Below, in pieces: positions 47,903-55,723 of a stretch of DNA of 64,000 bases (position 1 is its first letter; each line of letters opens with the position of its first letter). This DNA is from an uncultured Bacteroides sp. (lineage in GTDB: Bacteria; Bacteroidota; Bacteroidia; Bacteroidales; Bacteroidaceae): NCBI GenBank assembly GCA_947646015.1, contig CANSEY010000019.1, positions 18,908-82,907 of the forward strand, in the 5' to 3' direction. The position numbers and the translations under genes were made by a program. The notes under the pieces are model-generated. The model saw only the letters and a program-made list of their open reading frames with translations. It was not told where the DNA came from and did no database searches.

Positions 47903-49658
47903 AATACAACAGGCACATACACCAAGTATTGTCCCTATATATAATAAGGTGGAGGATGATGTGGAAAGTGTTGTTCGGGAGATAGAACAGTGTGCCATTG
48001 ATATAGCCCCTCATTATAAAGATTGGGTGGAGTTGGGCTTTGCGCTTGTGGATGGATTGGGAGAAAACGGACGGGAGTATTATCACCGCATCAGCAGGTT
48101 TTACCCTACCTATCAAAGGGAAGAAACGGACAAACAATATACGCATTGTCTGCAATCCAAAGGACAAGGCATTACTATCCGTTCTTTCTTCCATTTGGCA
48201 AATCAAGCCGGAATCTTATTGGCTTCGTTCAATAAAGAGCGTTTATCCATTTTGCCAAATATCCAAAATGGTAAAACGGGTAAATGGATAAAATCAGAGG
48301 AAGAACTTCCTGCATTTCCTGAATGTGTGTTTGAACACCTTCCTCCTTTTCTAAATGAGGTTGTCAATAACTCCATTTCGGTAGATGACCGTGATACAAT
48401 ATTGATTGGGGCTATTGTATGTTTGTCGGTATGCTTTCATAATGTTTGTGGAGTGTACGATGAGCGTATTGTTTATCCGAATCTCTATCTGTTCGTGGTA
48501 GCGGATGCCGGTATGGGAAAAGGAGCATTGACCTTATGCCGGGAATTGGTAGCCCCCATCAACTGCCATTTGCATGAACTTTCCAAACGATTGGAACAGG
48601 AATATAAAGAAGCAATGAACACATATATTAAAGGTAAGAAAATTGATGGAATGACTATGCCAGTCGAGCCGCCCATGCGTATGCTTGTTATTCCTGCCAA
48701 TAGTAGCGCAAGTTCTTTTTTGAAAATATTGGGAGATAATGACGGAATCGGGCTGCTGTTTGAATCGGAGGGCGACACGTTGAGCCAGACATTGAAATCG
48801 GACTACGGCAATTACTCCGATGTGTTGCGAAAGGCATTTCACCATGAGTTGGTCAGTTTGAGTCGGCGCAAGGACAGGGAGTATTGCGAAGTAACCAATC
48901 CGAGAGTGTCAGTCGCTTTGGCTGGAACTCCCGAACAGGTAAGAAGGTTGATACCTGATGCGGAGAACGGATTGATGAGCCGCTTTTGTTTCTATATTAT
49001 CCGCTTCAAACGTGGCATAAGAAATGTGTTTGCCACAAGCGACATTTCTCAATCCAAGAATGCTATGTTCAAACTGTTGGGAGATAAGTTCTGCCATCTG
49101 TATGAGGAATTTGTACGGCAGGGTAATTATTCTTTTTCTCTTCCCTTCGATTTACAGGAACACTTTATAGAATACCTCAGTCGAGTGAATGAGGAATGTT
49201 GTGACGAAGTGGATAATAGGATGCAAGGAGTAGTCAGACGGATGGGACTGATTGCTTATCGTATAATGATGGTGTTGACCGCTGTCCGACATTTGGAGAA
49301 TGTGTTTCACGAATCATCTTCTTCGGACGAAACTGTACAATTGATTTGCCATGAGTTTGACTATTCCATAGCCATGAGTATTTGCGACACCCTGCTTTAT
49401 CATGCCGTATTCGTTTATCAGAATATGTCAGGAAATCAGTCTAAACGATTCAATACCGCTACGCTGGAGACAGGCGTTTATGCACGAAGGAATGCCCTTT
49501 ATAATATGTTGCCTGACACTTTCACAAAGAAAGATTATGATGCGGCGGTTTTAACTTTGGGCGAGAATGGAAGTACGGCAAACAAGTGGATAGAAGCCTT
49601 TATCAAAGATGGCAAACTAAGCCGAATAGAACAAGGGAAATATAGGAAGATTTTTTGA
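47850..49658 (+). CDS. PriCT_2 / DUF3987 helicase-like protein
   Basis: 602 residues from ATG 47850 (MMSKKIFSAQDWENV); earlier in-frame starts would read through the upstream gene. The N-terminal part (about 40-110: APHYKDWVELGFALVDGLGENG) is a PriCT_2 primase domain. The main part is DUF3987 with a P-loop-like VADAGMGKGALTL, an ESEGDTLSQTL segment, an arginine-rich SLSRRKDREYCEV and VALAGTPEQVRRLI. It is a helicase-like ATPase of replication modules in Bacteroides mobile elements. Its stop is 77 bases before mobC. Confidence 0.88.
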   Translation: MMSKKIFSAQDWENVPSEIQQAHTPSIVPIYNKVEDDVESVVREIEQCAIDIAPHYKDWVELGFALVDGLGENGREYYHRISRFYPTYQREETDKQYTHCLQSKGQGITIRSFFHLANQAGILLASFNKERLSILPNIQNGKTGKWIKSEEELPAFPECVFEHLPPFLNEVVNNSISVDDRDTILIGAIVCLSVCFHNVCGVYDERIVYPNLYLFVVADAGMGKGALTLCRELVAPINCHLHELSKRLEQEYKEAMNTYIKGKKIDGMTMPVEPPMRMLVIPANSSASSFLKILGDNDGIGLLFESEGDTLSQTLKSDYGNYSDVLRKAFHHELVSLSRRKDREYCEVTNPRVSVALAGTPEQVRRLIPDAENGLMSRFCFYIIRFKRGIRNVFATSDISQSKNAMFKLLGDKFCHLYEEFVRQGNYSFSLPFDLQEHFIEYLSRVNEECCDEVDNRMQGVVRRMGLIAYRIMMVLTAVRHLENVFHESSSSDETVQLICHEFDYSIAMSICDTLLYHAVFVYQNMSGNQSKRFNTATLETGVYARRNALYNMLPDTFTKKDYDAAVLTLGENGSTANKWIEAFIKDGKLSRIEQGKYRKIF

Positions 49659-49720
49659 GTGGCAAGTTTGTGTTTTAGTGTCACTAAAACCTATGCGGCA
49701 AGCGGATAGAACTGCCACTC
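49657..49720 (+). other. Candidate origin of transfer (oriT)
   Basis: Directly in front of mobC there are nested inverted repeats: outer GAGTGGCA (49657-49664) and TGCCACTC (49713-49720), and inner perfect palindrome GTTTTAGTG-T-CACTAAAAC (49672-49690). A CTATGCGG...CGGATAG segment lies to its right. Such repeats near relaxase genes are a mark of oriT. There is no T run that would make it a plain terminator. Confidence 0.5.
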
Positions 49721-49735
49721 TCAAAAAATCAATAT

Positions 49736-50128
49736 ATGAACATCAAAGTTAAGATAAGTATGAAGGAAAAGAAACTTGGTGGTCGCCCAAAGTTGGCGAG
49801 TTATCAGAAACGCACGAAATGTTTTCGGGTAATGTTTACCGAGAACGACTACATTTATATCCAATCCAAAGCGGAGCAGGCTGGATTGTCTGTCAATGAA
49901 TTTTGCCATCAGGCTGCAATGGATTGTCAAGTCTGTCAACGCATCAGTCCTGAAATGGTATCGGCTATTCGTGACCTTTCCGGTATCGCCAATAATGTCA
50001 ATCAGATTGCCCACCAGATGCACACTTATGGTTTGGAAGCAGTCAAACAACAATGCTTCTCAATCATATCAGAAGTCAGTAGAATTATCACTCAAGTAAA
50101 GAATAACTGCCATGATAGCGAAGATTAA
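49736..50128 (+). CDS. mobC: Mobilization protein MobC
   Basis: 130 residues. An N-terminal basic part (GGRPKLASYQKRTKCFRVMFT) with a ribbon-helix-helix-like stretch, EQAGLSVNEFCHQAAMD, then the MobC signature LSGIANNVNQIAHQMHTYG (about 92-110). An earlier start at 49736 is used; MKEKKLGG (residue 9) is another possibility. MobC helps the relaxase open oriT. Its last 17 bases overlap the relaxase gene. Confidence 0.88.
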   Translation: MNIKVKISMKEKKLGGRPKLASYQKRTKCFRVMFTENDYIYIQSKAEQAGLSVNEFCHQAAMDCQVCQRISPEMVSAIRDLSGIANNVNQIAHQMHTYGLEAVKQQCFSIISEVSRIITQVKNNCHDSED

Positions 50129-51011
50129 AACAAGAGCAGATTTTGGTGGAATTGTGAATTACGCCAATGACCAAAAGAACAAGAAAAAAAGTGCCACACT
50201 CTTGGCGCACGAAGGAGTCTGTGCCATTAACAATAAAGCCATAGCCGATTCTTTTCAGATACAAGCATCCATGCGCCCGAAAGTAAAAATTCCGGTGAAA
50301 CATGTATCACTTGCTTTTTCTTCGCAAGACATTAGCCGTTTTCCCGATGATGAAGAAGGGGATGCGTTGATGGTGGAGATTGCCAAGAAATGGATGGAAC
50401 AAATGGGGATTCGTAATACTCAATATATTATAGCCCGGCATCACGACACGAAACATCCTCATTGCCATTTGGTATTCAATCGGATAGACAATGAAGGCAA
50501 TCTTATTTCTGACAGCAATGAAAGAATACGTAACGCAAAAGTTTGTCGTGCTTTGACTAAAGAGTATGGACTTTACTTTGCCCCTAAAAATAGTAAAGCC
50601 AGAAATAAAAAACGTTTGCGTCCTCACCAATTACGGAAGTATACCCTTCGTTCCTCAGTGCTTGACGCACGGGCAAATTCTCGTTCTTGGAATGATTTTT
50701 TTAGTATTCTCAAAGGTCAGGGTATAGATATGCGATTTAATCATGCTGAGAATTCTGACAAAATTCGTGGTATATCCTTTTGTATGGATGAATTTAGCAT
50801 TGCTGGTTCTAAACTTGACCGTGATTTGAGTTTCAACAACCTTTGCACTATGTTGGGTGATATAGCTGCGGAACTGATTATTCAACCTCATCAAGCCATA
50901 ACTTCTGGTGGGGGTGGAGGAACCAACAGTGAACAAGGATGGCGAGATGATAAAGATAAGGATAACCCAAGAAACGAACCTTTCTATAAACCCTCAAAAC
51001 GTAGAAGATAA
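50112..51011 (+). CDS. mobA: Relaxase MobA (MobP-type mobilization nuclease)
   Basis: 299 residues. The catalytic Tyr is in GGIVNYANDQ (about residue 17), and the metal-binding histidines in ARHHDTKHPHCHLVFNRID (about 113-130), the HxDxxxxHxH motif of VirD2/MobA relaxases. The C-terminus is short and charged (GGGGGTNSEQGWRDDKDKDN), so no primase domain is attached. It nicks oriT and leads the strand into the recipient through a helper conjugation machine. Overlaps mobC before it and ends on the next start. Confidence 0.93.
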   Translation: MIAKIKTRADFGGIVNYANDQKNKKKSATLLAHEGVCAINNKAIADSFQIQASMRPKVKIPVKHVSLAFSSQDISRFPDDEEGDALMVEIAKKWMEQMGIRNTQYIIARHHDTKHPHCHLVFNRIDNEGNLISDSNERIRNAKVCRALTKEYGLYFAPKNSKARNKKRLRPHQLRKYTLRSSVLDARANSRSWNDFFSILKGQGIDMRFNHAENSDKIRGISFCMDEFSIAGSKLDRDLSFNNLCTMLGDIAAELIIQPHQAITSGGGGGTNSEQGWRDDKDKDNPRNEPFYKPSKRRR

Positions 51012-51664
51012 TGAAAGGAGATGTAGTAGCTGCAAATCTTGCGAATTTGCGTCAAAGTATCAACGAGCTAAAAGAATGTATTGAAAAACAGAATGCCACT
51101 GTTTCTAAATCGGAACAATCTGTAAAAGTGGACTTTGACGAAAAGACCATTTATAATGGAGTTGCCAAAAGCTTCTGTACTTGCTGGAACGAAGCCTTGT
51201 CTGTGGTAAAGAAGCATATCTGGAAACAACAGTCGGACACATTGACTTTTTCGCTATGGTTTCCGAAACTCATTGAATTATTCAAGCAGAAGTCCAAACT
51301 TCTTGAATATCTTTATCGGCACGTTTGCGATTACAATCTCAACCGTATGAATATCGAGGCGAATACCGACAGTATATTAAGACGGCAGAATGAGATACTT
51401 GCAAAAATTAATGAGTTGAAAAATCCAGTGACCATTATTCCACCCAATATCAATGGGATGTTTATACGTGGCTATTATATTAAGTTACGATATGTCGTGG
51501 CCTTCGTGGTCGTTATTATGATATGGGCTGTTGCTGCTTCTATTAGTAGTATGAAGTATAAGGAAGAATCCTTTGCTCATTATTCTATGTATCGGGCGGT
51601 GAGGGAACAGCATCAGTACTTGATGGGAAAAATAGGACTAGAGCCCCAAAGGAATACGGAATAG
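51011..51664 (+). CDS. Mobilization-associated membrane protein
   Basis: 217 residues. A helical, coiled-coil-like N-terminus (about 8-40), a helical middle, and a membrane helix at about 157-177 (YVVAFVVVIMIWAVAASI), then a 40-residue tail. It starts one base into the relaxase stop and ends 30 bases before the convergent Vsr gene. In Bacteroides elements a third small gene often follows the relaxase; the role is unclear, perhaps linking the relaxosome to a coupling protein. Confidence 0.7.
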   Translation: MKGDVVAANLANLRQSINELKECIEKQNATVSKSEQSVKVDFDEKTIYNGVAKSFCTCWNEALSVVKKHIWKQQSDTLTFSLWFPKLIELFKQKSKLLEYLYRHVCDYNLNRMNIEANTDSILRRQNEILAKINELKNPVTIIPPNINGMFIRGYYIKLRYVVAFVVVIMIWAVAASISSMKYKEESFAHYSMYRAVREQHQYLMGKIGLEPQRNTE

Positions 51665-51694
51665 TCCTTGGAGAAAATAAGCAACGGCTTTTTA

Positions 51695-52210
51695 CTATTG
51701 CTCCTTTCTTCCATAAGTTACTTCTGGTTCTGCCACCATAGGTGTATTATTTATATCAGGTAAGTCGTATGTTCTTATTTTCCTGTCTTCAAGGAAAATA
51801 TGATTCAAAGTATAAGCCAATGATTCAAGTGTTTGTATGCGGACTTTAGGTTTTAGTTGACATTCCCAAACTGTAATACAATGCCAGCCCATAGCAGCAA
51901 GTTGGCATTGTTCTTTTTTATCACGCTCTTTGTTTCGCTCTATTTTCTTTTGCCAAAAGTCAATGTTTGTTTTAGGTAGGCGAAAGTATCTGCAATTATC
52001 ATGACCATGCCAAAAGCAGCCGTTCACAAAAATAACTGTTCGATATTTGCGAAGCACCAAATCAGGATGACCGGGAAGACGTGGGTGATTAAGCCGATAG
52101 CGAAAACCACGGCTGAAAAGGAATTTCCGCACCAATAATTCAGGTTTCGTATTTCTCCCTTTTATTGCGGACATACATTTATGACGCTGTTCTTTGGTTA
52201 GTTTGTCCAT
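51695..52210 (-). CDS. vsr: Vsr-type very short patch repair endonuclease
   Basis: 171 residues, about the family size. Motifs: MSAIKGRNTKPELLVRKFL (N-terminus), LPGHPDLVL with catalytic Asp50, and NGCFWHGHDNC (His68/His70 and zinc Cys). The restriction-endonuclease-like fold nicks at T:G mismatches that arise by deamination of 5-methylcytosine, which fits the cytosine methyltransferase gene in the same operon. It is the last gene of the operon, 146 bases behind the AIPR gene, and converges on the mobilization genes. It may instead act as an effector nuclease. Confidence 0.93.
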   Translation of the reverse strand: MDKLTKEQRHKCMSAIKGRNTKPELLVRKFLFSRGFRYRLNHPRLPGHPDLVLRKYRTVIFVNGCFWHGHDNCRYFRLPKTNIDFWQKKIERNKERDKKEQCQLAAMGWHCITVWECQLKPKVRIQTLESLAYTLNHIFLEDRKIRTYDLPDINNTPMVAEPEVTYGRKEQ

Positions 52211-52356
52211 ATTGATGACAGAAATTGCATATCATTTATAATGTTCAATTAAGTTTGGTTTAATATTCTCGCAAATTTTCTCTATTGCTTTCTGTTTTAT
52301 TGTAGATTTGTTTCTTTGCCAAATGAGCACTTCGTTTTTGAATCTACACAATCTTT

Positions 52357-54711
52357 TTATTCTGTAAACCCTCTTTTTTTGAGAGCTATATAGTTCATAT
52401 ACATCCCTCTTTTCATCCTTTCATCCAATGGACGTTTCCCCTTGGCAATCTCATCCATAACTTTCCATTGCCAATCTTTGAGAACTCTACGCCTGCGATC
52501 CCACTCAACCATTTTTTGAACTAACTCTATTGTGATATTATCGTTATCATAATCAGTAGAGGAGGAATGAATTGCGCTCGATGCCCTATTGTCTTCGGAA
52601 GCAAGTTTGTCTGCCTCAAACAATAAATCGATGTTTTTTTCACAAACGATATTATAGATATTTATGGCCTTTCTTCTATCTGAATCAGTGAACTTATGAT
52701 TAAACTTCAACTTATGAGCAGTTTCTTGGGCCGCAGATTGATAGTTGATAGATAAACAATCAGTTTCTTTTCCCCATTCTGCAATTTTTCTCCACAGTGA
52801 ATATGGAATAGATTCTATGATTTCCATATCATGCGCAACATCTTCGTCATTTTCGTCAGAACTCAGTGAGAAACCTTTTCTGGCTGGAGTCGACGAATTA
52901 ATAAGATCTGGTTTTATATCATTCAAATCGTAAGACCATGTATATGCCTTAACCTTTTCCCAACACTCTTCTTTCTTAGACCACTCAATATAGTGCGATA
53001 CAGGCGATTCTTTGAGAATAAAATCATTAATTTGTTTCATTAGCTCATAGATGAAATCTGAAAGAGCATTAGAAAGGCATTGGTTTTTCCATATTTTGTA
53101 GAGGTTTAGTTTGCCCTTCGTTATAGTAGTTAATAAAGATATAGCATATGGAACAACTACCTGTTTTAGCTCACCAATATTATTTCCTGATACCTTGGTT
53201 CCATATCTTTTATCGGTAGTTCTGAATAATATCGTTTTTGCAATGGCATCTTCATAATATATACTATTGAGGTTTTTAATATTTTCAGGTAAGTTGTTAT
53301 TAATGAACTTGCTGTAGTTCTTTTCGTTACCACGTACAACAATAAACGGTCCGATAGCAATTTTCTTCCCATCATATACTTCTTCGTATGCGTTTATATA
53401 CTTAGCTAACTCTACCTTTGTTATAACCTGCTTCTTGGGGTATTTTAAGTCAAAGGCGGCTTGGCGAGATTTGGTAAATCCCTCCTTCTGACGAAAATTC
53501 TTATACTGTCCTCTTGCCCTTTCAAAGAACCAATATGTCTGGATGTTTGAATCTTCTGTTATTGGTGTCAAGATATATCGAGACAACTTTTCGAAAGCTA
53601 CAAGATGCGCATTATTGGCAGTAAAATCAGCATCATTTACCTTGTTTTGAGTATTTGCATATCGAGAAATGCGTGACACAATATCTGCAAATTCTTCTGC
53701 TCTTTTGATAACAGATATTTTTGCTTGAACAAAAATGCCAGATATATCAGCCTTGTCTTTTTTCCATGTGTGATAAATAGACGCTGTTGTTTGACCGCCA
53801 TTTACTATCTGTAAATTAGATATTTTGACAATGTTTCTACCGGTAGAATCTAATTCGATGTGATCAGCAGTAGCCGCTAATCCATTGTTGAAAGCCAAGA
53901 ACATATGTGGCTCTTTTTTTATTGTATCTCTGATACCTTTATTGATTTTTCCTGTAAACTGGAGGAAAGAACGGACATTTTGCTCCAATAATCTGGCACC
54001 GAATCTTTCATATAAATTGGCTAAACAAGTTCCTGGTATTATAGCTACATATGCTTGATAATCGGGATTTTCAGAAGCGGCAGATAGACATGGAACAGTA
54101 TATCCTTCTTCCTTGAAATTGATTTCAATAGGCACACGTGACTCTACAGTTATCTGGTAAAGATATCTAAGGTCTATAACGCGGAAGAATACCTTATATC
54201 CACATATATCTACATTGGCAGGAAATTCGCCTTTATACTCACCATTCGTAAGAATAAAGGCATTAACTCTTACCAAATTATCTTTTAGTTCTTGGTATGA
54301 AGATAATGTGTTTGCAAATTCAAATATTTCAGATGATTCTGCTACTTCGTTTGCATAATCTCCATATACAGCCTTCCTGAAGAAATTAATAATTCTAGTG
54401 GAAGCTCTATCTATTTCAGTTTTAGGTGTTGAATAAATACTTTCTTCACACCCATAAATAGATATGAATAAGTCAACAGTCTCATAATTATCTGCTATTG
54501 CATAACCATTAATTTTATGCTGTTTTTTGGTTCCTAGGTCTTTTTCATCAAAAGCTACTGTCGCATTCTCTGTTTCTCCAGCTTCTGACAATACATCAAA
54601 AACATATCTTGTGAATGTCTGTTCTTGATTATCGCCATCTTCATTAGATAGTTGGCGGGTCGAAATTTCCTGAATAAGAGATAGATAATATTTGTTTATA
54701 TCATTATTCAT
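52357..54711 (-). CDS. AIPR-family (abortive infection phage resistance) protein
   Basis: 784 residues from ATG 54711 (MNNDINKYYLS); a GTG at 54738 overlapping the DUF4420 gene is an alternative. The AIPR core lies at about 225-480: FLAFNNGLAAT (near 275) and LQIVNGGQTTASIYHTW (near 305-315) are the family hallmark. The N-terminal part (about 30-190) may be a restriction-endonuclease-like fold (FDEKDLG...YAIADNYETVDLFI), and the C-terminus (about 690-784) is a positively charged helical region. AIPR proteins occur in phage defence and in RM-like clusters. One-base gap to the DUF4420 stop; Vsr follows. Confidence 0.88.
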   Translation of the reverse strand: MNNDINKYYLSLIQEISTRQLSNEDGDNQEQTFTRYVFDVLSEAGETENATVAFDEKDLGTKKQHKINGYAIADNYETVDLFISIYGCEESIYSTPKTEIDRASTRIINFFRKAVYGDYANEVAESSEIFEFANTLSSYQELKDNLVRVNAFILTNGEYKGEFPANVDICGYKVFFRVIDLRYLYQITVESRVPIEINFKEEGYTVPCLSAASENPDYQAYVAIIPGTCLANLYERFGARLLEQNVRSFLQFTGKINKGIRDTIKKEPHMFLAFNNGLAATADHIELDSTGRNIVKISNLQIVNGGQTTASIYHTWKKDKADISGIFVQAKISVIKRAEEFADIVSRISRYANTQNKVNDADFTANNAHLVAFEKLSRYILTPITEDSNIQTYWFFERARGQYKNFRQKEGFTKSRQAAFDLKYPKKQVITKVELAKYINAYEEVYDGKKIAIGPFIVVRGNEKNYSKFINNNLPENIKNLNSIYYEDAIAKTILFRTTDKRYGTKVSGNNIGELKQVVVPYAISLLTTITKGKLNLYKIWKNQCLSNALSDFIYELMKQINDFILKESPVSHYIEWSKKEECWEKVKAYTWSYDLNDIKPDLINSSTPARKGFSLSSDENDEDVAHDMEIIESIPYSLWRKIAEWGKETDCLSINYQSAAQETAHKLKFNHKFTDSDRRKAINIYNIVCEKNIDLLFEADKLASEDNRASSAIHSSSTDYDNDNITIELVQKMVEWDRRRRVLKDWQWKVMDEIAKGKRPLDERMKRGMYMNYIALKKRGFTE

Positions 54712-54712
54712 A

Positions 54713-55723
54713 TCATTTAATGGTATTAAATAAGACACCCTCAGAAACTAAATATTCATCGCACATGCCGATAGAAATGGCATAAACAACATTACTTACT
54801 CCGTTTCTAAGGTCATTTTCCATGATTCTTGGGAAATCAGCTAATACTTTATAGCACTTTTCGTTCCTTTTTTTATAAAAACGTTCAGCATACAAGGATT
54901 CATGACTAGCGATGTACTTCACCTCAATAAGTTTTTCCTCAAAGATACATAATGCAGGTACATTGCTGCTGAGGAGATTTTTTATTTCTGCTACAATCAT
55001 AGGTAAACTCTCTCCATTAATTTTGGATACTTCCAATACTAAATGGTAGATAAATAAATGGGCTACAAGTGAATTATCTAATTGTCGTTCTCCGTTTATG
55101 GTTATGAATTGAGCATTATTAGTAGATGTTGTTTTAACTTCAACAGCCCAATTATCACCTTGAAAGTCCTTATTTGTCTTCTCAACCCCTGTCCAAAGCT
55201 TTAATGTAGATGCGTAGGTATCATTAGTACTTCGACTTAGCATTTTTCTAAGGAATACTAATTCTCCATATAAGCCTTGCTGTTCTTCTTTTGACAAGCC
55301 GTCAAACTTCATTTTACCAAACAAGTTTTTCCATCTATATAGTTGATTTACAACTTCCTGAGCCATTTTCTTTGGAGTGGATAGTGGTTTAAGTGTAGTT
55401 ACCAAATCCTCACATAATGCAGCAAAGGCTCTTTGGTACTCATTCCTCATTAGCTGAACATGGAGCATTTTTTGTCCAGGCATTGATGTGTCGACGAGCT
55501 GTCTAATTTTTAGCTCGCTTAAATTGCTTAAAGATGTGACATCAATCTTGAATTCTTTCGAGAAAGAGACGGCAATACCTATTATGTCATCGGGATAGCT
55601 ATATGTGACATATACCTGTATAGGTAATGTCGTGTCGTAAAGCTTTTTCACAAGTCCTATTGTCGCAAGACTTTTTAACGAGTTCCACAACTCTATAATC
55701 TGATATTTATTCTCTATACTCAT
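54713..55723 (-). CDS. PD-(D/E)XK nuclease-like protein (DUF4420)
   Basis: 336 residues from ATG 55723 (MSIENKYQIIELW). The nuclease-like core is at about 150-200: GELVFLRKML (Glu154), KDFQGDNWAVEVKTTST with Asp186/190 and the E195-x-K197 of PD-(D/E)XK enzymes. I recognise the DUF4420 family, which is found next to Z1 ATPases and GHKL ATPases. Its start overlaps the Z1 gene by 17 bases. It is the most probable DNA-cutting subunit of the operon; the Vsr protein is a second nuclease. Confidence 0.88.
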   Translation of the reverse strand: MSIENKYQIIELWNSLKSLATIGLVKKLYDTTLPIQVYVTYSYPDDIIGIAVSFSKEFKIDVTSLSNLSELKIRQLVDTSMPGQKMLHVQLMRNEYQRAFAALCEDLVTTLKPLSTPKKMAQEVVNQLYRWKNLFGKMKFDGLSKEEQQGLYGELVFLRKMLSRSTNDTYASTLKLWTGVEKTNKDFQGDNWAVEVKTTSTNNAQFITINGERQLDNSLVAHLFIYHLVLEVSKINGESLPMIVAEIKNLLSSNVPALCIFEEKLIEVKYIASHESLYAERFYKKRNEKCYKVLADFPRIMENDLRNGVSNVVYAISIGMCDEYLVSEGVLFNTIK

